From Janthinobacterium lividum (GTDB lineage Bacteria; Pseudomonadota; Gammaproteobacteria; Burkholderiales; Burkholderiaceae_D), in assembly GCF_034424625.1 (NCBI RefSeq), contig NZ_CP139976.1:3286001-3350000 (forward strand): a DNA stretch of 64,000 nucleotides, written 5' to 3'. Below, piece after piece: positions 40,473 through 49,379 of this stretch. A program made the translations under genes and the position numbers. Every line of letters begins with the position of its first letter. Within the stretch, counting starts at the first letter, position 1. The notes under the pieces are model-generated. The model did not search any database, was not told the DNA's origin, and saw only the letters and a list, made by a program, of their open reading frames with translations.

Positions 40473-42808
40473 GCCGGAAGCAAGGTGTGACACCGGGCCT
40501 GAGTCCGGGTGGAAAAATTTGGCTGGATAAAGTCCGCAGTTTGATCTTGGGCAAACTCGTCAAGAGCGGCGGCGCGGGCAGCGTGTATCTGTTGCCGGGC
40601 GCGCCTGCGCAGGTCGCCAAGCTGTACCACCCGCACCTGGACCGGGCCGCCAACCGGCGCAAGCTCGAAGCGATGCTGGAACTGTCGCCCGAGTTGCCCG
40701 ACCAACTGGAAAACGGCAAGCGCTACGTGCAGATCGCCTGGCCGCAGGCGGCCGTGTTCGACGGCCAGGGCGGCTTCGCCGGCTTCGTCATGCCCCTGCT
40801 GGACATGGCGCAGACGGCCGAGCTGGAACAGATCATGCAGGAGCGGCAAGCGCGCGCGGCAGGCCTGCCCACGGGACTCGGTCCCAAGCTGACCCTGGCC
40901 GCCAACCTGGCCGCCGTCATCGATGCGCTGCACCAGCAGCAGCATTACGTGGTCGATCTTAAACCCGTGAACCTGCGCTTTTACCGCGACTCGCTGTACA
41001 TCGCCATGCTCGACTGCGACGGCTTCAGCATCCAGGGCCATGCGGAGCGTTTTCCTGCCGAGCAATTCACGGCCGACTACCTGGCGCCGGAATTCCAGCG
41101 CAAGGGCATGCCGGCGGGAACGGAAATGGCGCAAGACCGTTTTGCGCTGGCCGTCGTCATCTTCCAGTTGCTCAACTTTGGCATCCACCCGTACAGCGGG
41201 CGGCCCGGCAATGCGCAAGTGGCGACCGACATTCCCGGGCGCATCCGCGACGGCTGCTATGCGTACGGAATAAAACGCCACAAACAGCTGGCGCCGAATG
41301 CCACCAGCGGCCACACGCTGATGCCGCCCGAATTGCGCGCCATGTTCGACCACGCGTTTTCCCCATCCCCCAAACCGCAGCGGCCATCGGCGGCCGACTG
41401 GGCACAGTTGCTGCGCGGCTATGCGCAGCGCAGCGGCGGCAAGCTCGTCGTGTGTACGGCGAATCCCGAACACCAGCATTTTGCGGGCCAGGGTTGCGCT
41501 GCCTGCGCGCGCGACAAGGTTATCGCTGCGGCCGCGCAAGCCTCGGCGCAGGCGCAGCAGATGCAGGTGCAACAGCCGCCGCAGCAGCGCAGCGCGCGCC
41601 GCACGGCGCCGGGTCAGGCGCCCGTGCGGCTGGCTGCGGGCGCCGCGCAGGCCAATGCGGGCGGCATTTCCGGCAAGGGCTGGGCCGTGGTGGTGCTGCT
41701 GATCGTGCTGTTCCTGATCGGCTTTACGGCCTGGACCTCGTCGCCGGACGAAGTCAAGGACAAGGCCAGCCTGCAGGCGCAAGCGGACCAGGCGGCTGGC
41801 CTGGAAGTATTCAGCTGGCGCCAGCGCAAGGCGGCCGGCTTCCAGCAGTCCGATGCGCGCAAGGCCGTGCATAGCCTGTCGCAAGCGATGACCAAGGGCG
41901 ACGATGACGCCGTCACGCGCGGCTTGCAGCTGCTGTACCGGGCCGGCGAGGACAAGTCGTCGCGCTACGAGGGCGACAAGGTGCGCGCGCGCCTGCGTAC
42001 CACCTTGATGGAAGGCCTGGGCGCGATGCCCGGCTATGCCCCGGAATTGGCGAAGACCTATCTTGACCAGTTGCAAGCCGACCCGCGCGACCACCTGGCA
42101 GCGGCGGCCATGGGCCGCATGCACCTGAGCCTGAACGAACCGCAGGCGGCGCGCCAGTACTTCGAACAAGCCGTGTGGGGCCGTCCCACCGATGGCGTGG
42201 CCTGGCTCGGCATCGCGGCCACGGCCCTGCTGCGTGGCGGCGATGAGCAGGATGCCGTCAACCTGGTGGCGCTGGCGCAGCTGACGTCTTACCGTTACGC
42301 GGTAGAAAACGCCATGCCGACGGAACCGGGCGAGCCGTCCGACAATGGTGTCGCCGCCACGGAAAAACGCATGGACCGGGCCGCCAAGGTGCTGCGCCTG
42401 GCTCAGGGGGGGGCCTACCAGAAGCGCTGGGACAAGGCGCTTGCCGATGGCGCGCTGCTGGCGGCAAAACTCAAGGCCTTGCAGCCCTTGCCGGACCAGC
42501 CTGCGGGCGTGCTGCGCGAGACGATGACGACGGTTGATTACGGCGTGCTCGACAAGCAGAATGCGACTGGCGAAAACCGCTTGACCCTGTCGATTGCCGC
42601 CGACGGCACCCTGACTCATGCGGTGGCGGAAATGCCGATGGAACCCCAGTTGAACAAGGTCATGCAGGACAGCGTGAAGCGCTGGACCTATTTGCCGGCC
42701 GTCAAGCATGGCCAGTTGCGGGATGCCAAGGCGGAGGTGCTGGTGCGCTACCGCAATGGCCGGGTCAGCTTTGTGCCGGCCGAGCCGCGTGTCTCGCCGG
42801 ACGATTAA
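40469..42808 (+). CDS. Transmembrane Ser/Thr protein kinase with TPR-like and TonB-C-like C-terminus (YegI-like)
   Basis: Encodes 779 residues. The kinase domain (about 25-320) has the glycine loop KSGGAGSVY, Lys51 in AKLYH, catalytic DLKPVN (Asp163, Asn168), the metal-binding DCDG (from 182) and LAPE (206-208), so activity is plausible. A zinc-ribbon-like segment follows (Cys329, His335, Cys343, Cys346). A Gln/Ala-rich linker leads to one transmembrane helix (about 405-422). The outer part has helical TPR-like repeats (about 440-650), and residues about 690-775 resemble a TonB C-terminal domain (RLTLSIAADGTLTHAVAEM and WTYLPAVKHG). Coupled to the phosphatase upstream and nine bases from the first MORN gene. 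Confidence 0.85.
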   Translation: MSRKQGVTPGLSPGGKIWLDKVRSLILGKLVKSGGAGSVYLLPGAPAQVAKLYHPHLDRAANRRKLEAMLELSPELPDQLENGKRYVQIAWPQAAVFDGQGGFAGFVMPLLDMAQTAELEQIMQERQARAAGLPTGLGPKLTLAANLAAVIDALHQQQHYVVDLKPVNLRFYRDSLYIAMLDCDGFSIQGHAERFPAEQFTADYLAPEFQRKGMPAGTEMAQDRFALAVVIFQLLNFGIHPYSGRPGNAQVATDIPGRIRDGCYAYGIKRHKQLAPNATSGHTLMPPELRAMFDHAFSPSPKPQRPSAADWAQLLRGYAQRSGGKLVVCTANPEHQHFAGQGCAACARDKVIAAAAQASAQAQQMQVQQPPQQRSARRTAPGQAPVRLAAGAAQANAGGISGKGWAVVVLLIVLFLIGFTAWTSSPDEVKDKASLQAQADQAAGLEVFSWRQRKAAGFQQSDARKAVHSLSQAMTKGDDDAVTRGLQLLYRAGEDKSSRYEGDKVRARLRTTLMEGLGAMPGYAPELAKTYLDQLQADPRDHLAAAAMGRMHLSLNEPQAARQYFEQAVWGRPTDGVAWLGIAATALLRGGDEQDAVNLVALAQLTSYRYAVENAMPTEPGEPSDNGVAATEKRMDRAAKVLRLAQGGAYQKRWDKALADGALLAAKLKALQPLPDQPAGVLRETMTTVDYGVLDKQNATGENRLTLSIAADGTLTHAVAEMPMEPQLNKVMQDSVKRWTYLPAVKHGQLRDAKAEVLVRYRNGRVSFVPAEPRVSPDD

Positions 42809-42817
42809 AGGAATGAC

Positions 42818-44164
42818 ATGAAAATCAAGACCCTCTGCGCGCTGTTTGGCGCTTCCTTGCTGTGGCCCGCGCTGTCGCAGGCGGAAATCGTGCAGCGCCA
42901 GGTGCTGACAGCCATCGCCGCCGAACAGGACAGCGAAGGCGGCGACGTGTTCACGATTGCCGGCACGACGGCCTGCGGCGGCAAGCAGATACGCATGGAT
43001 GCCCGCTCGGTGAACCTGGACGAGGCGCCGTACGAAGCGCTGAAAGCCGAACTGGCCCGGCGCATCCGGGACAAGACGCCCATGCTCGTCACCCTGAAAA
43101 AATGCCCGGAGGATGCGAGCGTGCCCATCGTGCGCCAGATCGCCGCCTGCACGCCAGCCGCCTGCGCCGATGGCCGGGCGCGGCTGTACCTGCACGAACG
43201 TTTCTACCCCATCGAGCAGGAAAACGCACCCAACGTGCTGTTGTTGCCCTTGCCGAAAGGCAAACTGCCGGGCACGTGGAAGGTGGAGATTTATAGCGTG
43301 GCGGGACACAAGCTGCGTCTGTCGGGCCAGGTCAACCGCGCCGACTATGCGCAGGGCGAGCTGGTGGACGGCTATGTCGCGTATTATCCCAATGGCAAGA
43401 TCGAGAAGCAGGTGGCGCAGGATGGGCAAGGCCGCCAGCACGGCATCGGCAGCAAGTATTATCCGGACGGCACCCTGGAGCTGCGCGGCAACTGGCGCCA
43501 TGGCATGCCCGAGGGCGAACACCAGCGCTATCACGCGACGGGCAAGCTGAGCGAGACGAGCAGCTACCGCGACGGCCAGCGCCTGGACGGGCCCGTGCAA
43601 ACCTTCGATGAAAATGGCAAGCCGAGCACCAGCTACACTTTGCGCGACGGCAAGATGGAAGGCGAGATGCTCACGTATTTCCCGGATGGAAAAGTCTCCA
43701 GCCGCTCGGAAATGCAAAATGGCAAGTCCAATGGCGTGACGACGAATTACTACCCCGATGGCGCCGTGCACGCCAGGATGACGCAGGTCAACGATTTACC
43801 CACGGGCGAGGCGCTGGAATTTTATCCTGACGGCAAGGTGCAAAGCCGCCAGCAATATGGCGACGCAGGCGGACTGCTGAGTATCCAGCGTTATAGTCCC
43901 CAAGGCGTGCTGGTGCTGGAAAGACGCTGGGATGCGCAATGGCGCGAGCAAGGCACGTCGCGCTCGTGGCACGAGAACGGCAAGCCCGAGCAAGCCATCG
44001 AGTACGTGAACGACCGGCGCGACGGTTGGAGCCGCAGCTGGCACGAGGATGGCAGCTTGAAAAGCGAATGCCGGTATGTGGCAGGCAAGCCCCAGGGCGC
44101 ATGTGGTGACGCGCCACCAGCGCCGGAATTGCAGCGCAAGGAGCAGGCATGGCGCGCACTGTGA
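42818..44164 (+). CDS. Secreted MORN-repeat protein 1 (YwqK-like)
   Basis: Encodes 448 residues. A signal peptide (MKIKTLCALFGASLLWPALSQA) leads to an N-terminal domain with conserved cysteines (CGGKQIRMDA, KKCPED, AACTPAACADG). About eight MORN-type repeats of 22-24 residues follow, each with a YYPDG- or YFPDG-like core (for example SKYYPDGTLELRG and LTYFPDGKVSSRS). Databases often call such proteins YwqK-family antitoxins, but no toxin is seen here. It is exported, so it should act in the periplasm or at the surface, on the same side as the C-terminal half of the kinase. It overlaps MORN protein 2 by 16 bases. Confidence 0.85.
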   Translation: MKIKTLCALFGASLLWPALSQAEIVQRQVLTAIAAEQDSEGGDVFTIAGTTACGGKQIRMDARSVNLDEAPYEALKAELARRIRDKTPMLVTLKKCPEDASVPIVRQIAACTPAACADGRARLYLHERFYPIEQENAPNVLLLPLPKGKLPGTWKVEIYSVAGHKLRLSGQVNRADYAQGELVDGYVAYYPNGKIEKQVAQDGQGRQHGIGSKYYPDGTLELRGNWRHGMPEGEHQRYHATGKLSETSSYRDGQRLDGPVQTFDENGKPSTSYTLRDGKMEGEMLTYFPDGKVSSRSEMQNGKSNGVTTNYYPDGAVHARMTQVNDLPTGEALEFYPDGKVQSRQQYGDAGGLLSIQRYSPQGVLVLERRWDAQWREQGTSRSWHENGKPEQAIEYVNDRRDGWSRSWHEDGSLKSECRYVAGKPQGACGDAPPAPELQRKEQAWRAL

Positions 44165-45522
44165 AACATCTGTTTGGCGCCATGCTGCTGTTGCCGGCGC
44201 TGGCCCACGCCGAGATCGTGCAGCGCCAGGTGATCACGGCGATCACGGCCGCGCCTGGCAGCGGCGATATCCTGACCGTGGACGAGGACACGGGCTGCGG
44301 CGGACGGCAGCTGCGCATGGATGCGGCGTCAGTCGGACTGAACGAGGAGCAGTATGGCGTCATGAAGGCCGAGCTGGCCAACATGATACGCGACAAGAAC
44401 CCCTTGCTCGTGCGCCTGCGCGCCTGCCCGGCGCCCGGCCGGACTGGGGCCAAGGCCGAGGCCGAGGCCATTCCCCTCATCCACATGCTGCGCGGCTGCG
44501 ATGCGCACTGTGCCGACGGCAAGGCGCGGTTATATTTGAACCACAACCTGTCGCGCGGCGAAGTGATGGAACAGGCGCGCTATGCGCTGCTCCTGCCGCT
44601 GCCGCCCGGCAAGACACCGGGCACCTGGCAAGTCGAGATCTATCATGTGCGCGAAGGCGAGCCGAAGCGGCTGATTGGCCAGGTCAACGATACCGATTAT
44701 CTGCGTGGCAAGCTGGTGGGCAACTACAGCATGTATTACCCGCATGGCCAGCTGGAAATGCAGGTGGAGCAGGATGGGCGCGGCGTGCAGGAGGGCGTGC
44801 AGGTCCGCTATTATCCGGACGGTCAGCTGTCCATGCGGACTACCTGGCGCAATGGCGTGCAGGAGGGGGAGGAACAGGCTTACCACCAGAATGGCAAGCT
44901 GATCGAGTCGCGCACCTACCGCAACGGCGCCCGCGCCGATGGCGTGGTGGAAACGTTCGACAAGGACGGCAAGCTGCGCACGCGCACGACCCAGGTCAAG
45001 GGCCGGACGGATGGCGAGCTGCTGCTGTTCTATCCGGATGGCAAGGTGGAAAGCCGCAGCCGGCATGACAACGGCATCATGACGGGACCGAGCACCCGCT
45101 ACTTCCCGGATGGCAAGGTGCAGCGCACCGCCAATTACGTTGACGGCAAGCCAGTCGGCGAGAGCGTCGAATACTATCCGGACGGTAAAGTCGCCATCAA
45201 GCGTACGCACAGCGGCCACTTTGTCTTGCGCAGCACACAGCGTTTCAGCCGGACGGGCGTATTGATCGTGCACAAGCTGTGGAACGAGGGCGGCCGCGAG
45301 GAGGGCGCGCTGCGTTCCTGGTATGCGAATGGCAAGCCGAGGCAGCTGATCGAGTACGTGGATGGCGAACGCCAGGGCTGGACGCGGCACTGGCGGGAAG
45401 ATGGCAGTGTGGAAAGCGAGTGCCGCTATGTGGCGGACGAGCCGCAGGGCGCGTGTACGGGGGCGTCGGCCAAGATGTCGTACACGGAGGATGGGATCGA
45501 GTTTGAGATGCCGGAGGCTTGA
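44149..45522 (+). CDS. Secreted MORN-repeat protein 2 (paralogue of the preceding gene)
   Basis: Encodes 457 residues. The signal peptide (MARTVKHLFGAMLLLPALAHA) and the mature start EIVQRQV match the previous protein closely, as do the Cys-containing segments (CGGRQLRMDA and RGCDAHCADGKARLYL). The repeats carry the same MYYPHGQ, RYYPDGQ and YFPDGKV cores. The pair arose by tandem duplication and has since diverged throughout. It is the last gene of the five-gene operon; no clear terminator follows. Confidence 0.85.
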   Translation: MARTVKHLFGAMLLLPALAHAEIVQRQVITAITAAPGSGDILTVDEDTGCGGRQLRMDAASVGLNEEQYGVMKAELANMIRDKNPLLVRLRACPAPGRTGAKAEAEAIPLIHMLRGCDAHCADGKARLYLNHNLSRGEVMEQARYALLLPLPPGKTPGTWQVEIYHVREGEPKRLIGQVNDTDYLRGKLVGNYSMYYPHGQLEMQVEQDGRGVQEGVQVRYYPDGQLSMRTTWRNGVQEGEEQAYHQNGKLIESRTYRNGARADGVVETFDKDGKLRTRTTQVKGRTDGELLLFYPDGKVESRSRHDNGIMTGPSTRYFPDGKVQRTANYVDGKPVGESVEYYPDGKVAIKRTHSGHFVLRSTQRFSRTGVLIVHKLWNEGGREEGALRSWYANGKPRQLIEYVDGERQGWTRHWREDGSVESECRYVADEPQGACTGASAKMSYTEDGIEFEMPEA

Positions 45523-45765
45523 TACTTGACGTGTATTCCAACGGTGCTGCGGCAGTTTGATACATACCGCATTTATCTAGATGGTTGCATATTTACTACA
45601 GAAAATCAGTCAATTTCCTCTATTTGTATTGGAAAGAAATACTTTATTTTTTACCTATGAGAATTGGCCTATAGTCACCATACCAAAAAATATAGCCTCA
45701 AGGAAACGGCAATCTTTTTTGAGGGCGCAACGACACGCCACTATGCCGGAACCTGAAAGAAGTAA
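45523..45765. other. AT-richer intergenic stretch
   Basis: 243 bases with lower GC than the surroundings. No coding frame or convincing promoter was recognised; a TATAGT near 45671 may serve the next gene. Confidence 0.3.
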
Positions 45766-46104
45766 ATGATCAAATACTTAGCGATATCAATGGTGTTGTT
45801 CACCAGCATTGCCAATGCCCAAGTGCATGTAAATGGGTACACGAAAAAAGATGGAACTTACGTGGCACCGCATCAAAGAACCGCACCTGACAGCACCATT
45901 TCGAATAATTACAGCACACAGGGCAATGTCAATCCCTACACGGGGAAGGCTGGAACTGTTCCAAATCAAGCAGATAGCCCTTACGGATATCAGCCTCAGG
46001 CAAAGCCAGCGCCACGCCAGGAGATTCAACCACTGCAACCTCTACCATCGTTACAACCAACGCAGCCACTGCCACAGCCGTCTGTGTGGGGAACGCAAAA
46101 ATAA
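45766..46104 (+). CDS. Small secreted proline/glutamine-rich protein
   Basis: Encodes 112 residues. A signal peptide (MIKYLAISMVLFTSIANA) precedes VHVNGYTKKDGTYVAPHQRT and NNYSTQGNVNPYTGKAGT. This motif recurs in many small exported proteins of proteobacteria (recognised from memory). The rest is a low-complexity tail of Pro, Gln and Leu. AAAGAAG lies five bases before the ATG. Function is unknown; it is unrelated in sequence to the MORN proteins before it. Confidence 0.75.
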   Translation: MIKYLAISMVLFTSIANAQVHVNGYTKKDGTYVAPHQRTAPDSTISNNYSTQGNVNPYTGKAGTVPNQADSPYGYQPQAKPAPRQEIQPLQPLPSLQPTQPLPQPSVWGTQK

Positions 46105-46172
46105 AAGAGAAGGGTGGTCTGATGAGCCGCAAGGGAGTATGCCGGCGAGGCATCTCCCCGATCACGAACAGT

Positions 46173-47786
46173 CTACCGGTGCGGCGGCGTCAGCACGCTG
46201 GCGATCGCCTTCGGCAAGGTTTCCGGATAATCGCGGCTGAAGTGCAGGCCGCGGCTTTCGCGGCGGGACAGGGCGCTGTTGACGATCATCGAGGCCACGT
46301 CGACGAGGTTGCGCAGTTCCAATAAGTCGTGCGTGATGCGGAAGTTGCGGTAGTACTCGTCGATCTCTTCCTTCAAGAGCGCGATGCGGTGCTGGGCCCG
46401 TTCCAGGCGCTTGGTCGTGCGTACGATGCCCACGTAATTCCACATGAAGCGGCGCAGCTCGTCCCAATTGTGGGAAATCACCACTTCCTCATCCGCATCC
46501 GTGACCCGGCTTTCATCCCAGTCGGGCAGGTATGGCGTGCCCAGCTTTTCCTTGCTTTCGATGTCCTGCGCGCAGGCGCGGCCGATGACGATGCATTCCA
46601 GCAAGGAATTCGAGGCCAGTCGGTTCGCCCCATGCAGGCCCGTGCAGGCTGTCTCGCCGACCGCATACAGGCCCGGCAAGTCGGCCCGGCCCGCCAGATC
46701 CGTCACGACGCCGCCGCACGTATAGTGGGCGGCGGGCACGATGGGGATAGGCTGCTTGGTGATGTCGATGCCCAGTTCCAGGCAGCGCGCGTAGATGGTC
46801 GGGAAGTGTTCGATGAGGAATTCGGCCGGTTTGTGGCTGATGTCCAGGTGCACGTAATCGAGGCCCCGTTTCTTGATCTCGAAGTCGATGGCGCGCGCCA
46901 CCACGTCGCGCGGCGCCAGTTCGGCCCGTTCGTCGTGGGCCAGCATGAAGCGCTGGCCGGCTGCCGCGCCCGCTTCGGGCGGCAGTTTCAGCAAACCGCC
47001 TTCGCCACGGATGGCTTCGGTGATCAAAAACGATTTCGCATACGGGTGGTACAAGCACGTGGGGTGGAACTGAATGAATTCCATGTTCGACACGCGGCAG
47101 CCGGCGCGCCAGGCCATGGCGATGCCGTCGCCGCTGGCCGTGTCGGGATTCGTTGTATATAAATACACCTTGCCGGCGCCGCCCGTGGCCAGCACGGTGT
47201 GCTCGGCGGCAAACGTCAGCACTTTACCCGTTTGCTCATCCTGCACGTACAGGCCGTGGCAATGGGGCTGGGCATTGCGCTGCGTGGGCTTCATGCCCAG
47301 CTTGTCGGAGGTGATCAGGTCGATCGCGCAATGGTGTTCGAACAGGCTGATGTTCGGGTGGGCGCGCACCTTTTCTTCCAGGGTTACTTGCACGGCATGC
47401 CCGGTGGCGTCGGCCGCGTGGATGATGCGGCGCTGGCTGTGTCCGCCTTCACGGGTCAGGTGGAAACCCAGCTCGGCTGTGGCATCGCGCGTAAACGGCA
47501 CGCCTTGCTCGATCAGCCATTCGATGGCTTCGCGGCCGTGCTCGACGATGTAGCGCGTGGCGCTCTCGTCGCACAGGCCGCCGCCGGCGATCAGGGTGTC
47601 TTCGATGTGCTGCTGGTGGCTGTCGCCCGAGTCCAGCACGGCCGCGATCCCGCCTTGCGCCCAGTTGCTGGCGCCATCGAGCAGCGCACGTTTGGAAATG
47701 ATCGCGACGGTGCGCGTCTCAGCTAAATGCAGTGCAACCGATAAACCCGCCAGGCCACTGCCGACAATCGCTACATCAAATTTCAT
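46173..47786 (-). CDS. nadB: L-aspartate oxidase
   Basis: Encodes 537 residues, the usual length of NadB, the FAD enzyme that oxidises L-aspartate to iminoaspartate in NAD synthesis. The FAD-binding [12 protein letters not shown] opens the protein. Succinate-dehydrogenase-like motifs follow ([56 protein letters not shown]), and the C-terminal helical domain ends the chain. nadA and nadC are not beside it. A TATAGT/TTACCG promoter lies upstream on the minus strand. Confidence 0.96.
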   Translation of the reverse strand: MKFDVAIVGSGLAGLSVALHLAETRTVAIISKRALLDGASNWAQGGIAAVLDSGDSHQQHIEDTLIAGGGLCDESATRYIVEHGREAIEWLIEQGVPFTRDATAELGFHLTREGGHSQRRIIHAADATGHAVQVTLEEKVRAHPNISLFEHHCAIDLITSDKLGMKPTQRNAQPHCHGLYVQDEQTGKVLTFAAEHTVLATGGAGKVYLYTTNPDTASGDGIAMAWRAGCRVSNMEFIQFHPTCLYHPYAKSFLITEAIRGEGGLLKLPPEAGAAAGQRFMLAHDERAELAPRDVVARAIDFEIKKRGLDYVHLDISHKPAEFLIEHFPTIYARCLELGIDITKQPIPIVPAAHYTCGGVVTDLAGRADLPGLYAVGETACTGLHGANRLASNSLLECIVIGRACAQDIESKEKLGTPYLPDWDESRVTDADEEVVISHNWDELRRFMWNYVGIVRTTKRLERAQHRIALLKEEIDEYYRNFRITHDLLELRNLVDVASMIVNSALSRRESRGLHFSRDYPETLPKAIASVLTPPHR

Positions 47787-47814
47787 GACATTTATCTTTT
47801 TTCAGGGGAAGCAT

Positions 47815-47843
47815 ACTATAGTCCATTTCACATCAATCGGTAA
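47815..47843 (-). promoter_or_regulatory. Probable nadB promoter
   Basis: On the minus strand TTACCG (47838-47843) and TATAGT (47815-47820) are 17 bases apart, about 30 bases before the nadB start. Confidence 0.45.
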
Positions 47844-47990
47844 TGTGTTGAGATAAATTCTGCCAGTGAAAGATAGCTGGGGCCGTAGCTTGTGGCGTAT
47901 CAATGTCTTCGTGGAACAGTTCGCCATGATGGCAAGACCGGTGGCAAGCCGCCCTGTGCGCGGCGTGCCGCCTTTGCCGCAGGAGGCCCC

Positions 47991-49379
47991 ATGATCCGCA
48001 TCTTCAGCCATTACGTCTCGAAAACAGCGTTTATCTTGCTGTTGCTGGAAATCATGATCTTGCTGCTGTCGGCCACCCTGACGTCGCTGCTGTGGCTGGC
48101 GGATGGCAGCCGCGTGCTGCGGGTGAGCGAGGTTTACCTGTCTTCCTCGATCTTTGCCCTGGTCATCGTTTTCAGCATGAGCGCGCTGGGCATGTACCAG
48201 CACCGCTCGCGCGAAGATATCCGCAACACCTTATTGCGCATCCTGCCGTCGTTCGCCTTGGGTTTTGCCGTGCTGAGCGTGCTGATCCGTTTTATTCCTT
48301 CCTTGCATTTCGGACGCGGCAGCGTGCTGATCTTCGGCCTGGGCGCCATCGGCGTGCTGCTGGCGCGCCTGGTGGTGTTCAAATCCTCGCAATCGGCGCT
48401 GATGGAAGGCCGGCTGATCCTGGTGGGCGGCGGGGCGCTGGCGCGCGAATGCATGGAGCTGGCGGCGAGCAAGATCGGTTTCCACCAGTTTACGGTGGTC
48501 GGCTGCATCGATGTGGCGGGCGAGCGCTGCTGCGTACCGGCCTCGGCCTTGCTGCCGGCCGAACCGTCGCTGCTGGCCATGGCCCAGCGCCATGACGCGC
48601 ATGAGATCGTCGTGTCCGTCAGCGACCGGCGCAATGGGGCGTTTCCTGCCAAGCAACTGCTGGAATGCGCGCTGGGCGGCGTCAAGGTGATTGACGCGGC
48701 CACGTTCTTCGAGCGCGAAGCGTGCCAGATCCGCATCGATTCCCTGCAACCGAGCTATCTGATCTATGGCGGCGGCTTCGATCAGAGCTTTTTCCGCGCC
48801 GCCTCGAAGCGCCTGTTCGACCTGGCCGCCAGCGGCGTCATCTGCCTGGCCGCGCTGCCCGTGATGCTGGCGACGGCCCTGTGCATCCGCCTGGAAGATG
48901 GCGGCCCCGTGTTTTACCAGCAAGAGCGGGTAGGGCGCGACGGCTTGCCCTTCAATGTGCTGAAATTTCGCAGCATGCGCTGCGACGCGGAGCGCGATGG
49001 CAAGCCCATCTGGGCGCTGGACAACGATGCGCGCATCACGCGTGTGGGCAAGCTGATCCGCAAGCTGCGGATCGACGAGCTGCCGCAAATGCTCAATGTG
49101 TTTCGCGGCGAGATGAGTTTCGTGGGACCGCGCCCCGAGCGCGCCTACTTTGTCGAGCAACTGAAGGAGCAGGTGCCGTACTACAACATCCGTCACAGCA
49201 TCAAGCCGGGCATCACGGGCCTGGCGCAGGTGCGCTATCAATATGGCGCTTCTGTCGACGATGCGGTGAACAAACTGCAATACGATTTGTATTATGTGAA
49301 GAACAATAGCCTGTTCCTCGACTTGCTGATCCTGCTCGACACGGTGCAGGTGGTGCTGTTTGGCAAGGGCAGCCGATGA
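47991..49379 (+). CDS. Polyprenyl-phosphate sugar phosphotransferase of the XrtA/PEP-CTERM system (EpsB-like)
   Basis: Encodes 462 residues. Four to five N-terminal transmembrane helices and a nucleotide-binding-like middle domain are followed by a bacterial sugar transferase domain. That domain has the membrane helix near FDLAASGVICLAALPVML, the catalytic-type QERVGRDGLPF and KFRSM, and IDELPQMLNVFRGEMSFVGPRPE. It transfers the first sugar-phosphate to undecaprenyl phosphate to start an exopolysaccharide. An excellent AGGAGG precedes the start. The next gene overlaps it by four bases, and the pair with prsK-prsR identifies the exosortase-linked polysaccharide cluster. Confidence 0.88.
   Translation: MIRIFSHYVSKTAFILLLLEIMILLLSATLTSLLWLADGSRVLRVSEVYLSSSIFALVIVFSMSALGMYQHRSREDIRNTLLRILPSFALGFAVLSVLIRFIPSLHFGRGSVLIFGLGAIGVLLARLVVFKSSQSALMEGRLILVGGGALARECMELAASKIGFHQFTVVGCIDVAGERCCVPASALLPAEPSLLAMAQRHDAHEIVVSVSDRRNGAFPAKQLLECALGGVKVIDAATFFEREACQIRIDSLQPSYLIYGGGFDQSFFRAASKRLFDLAASGVICLAALPVMLATALCIRLEDGGPVFYQQERVGRDGLPFNVLKFRSMRCDAERDGKPIWALDNDARITRVGKLIRKLRIDELPQMLNVFRGEMSFVGPRPERAYFVEQLKEQVPYYNIRHSIKPGITGLAQVRYQYGASVDDAVNKLQYDLYYVKNNSLFLDLLILLDTVQVVLFGKGSR

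Noticed and set aside
40349..43771. 1140-residue open frame on the minus strand opposite the kinase and MORN genes
   Set aside because: A third-position GC artefact of high-GC coding DNA; rich in His, Arg, Gln and Leu with no domain, while the plus strand has clear domains.
42818..45522. MORN proteins considered as antitoxins of a toxin-antitoxin pair
   Set aside because: Both carry signal peptides and no toxin-like gene is adjacent.
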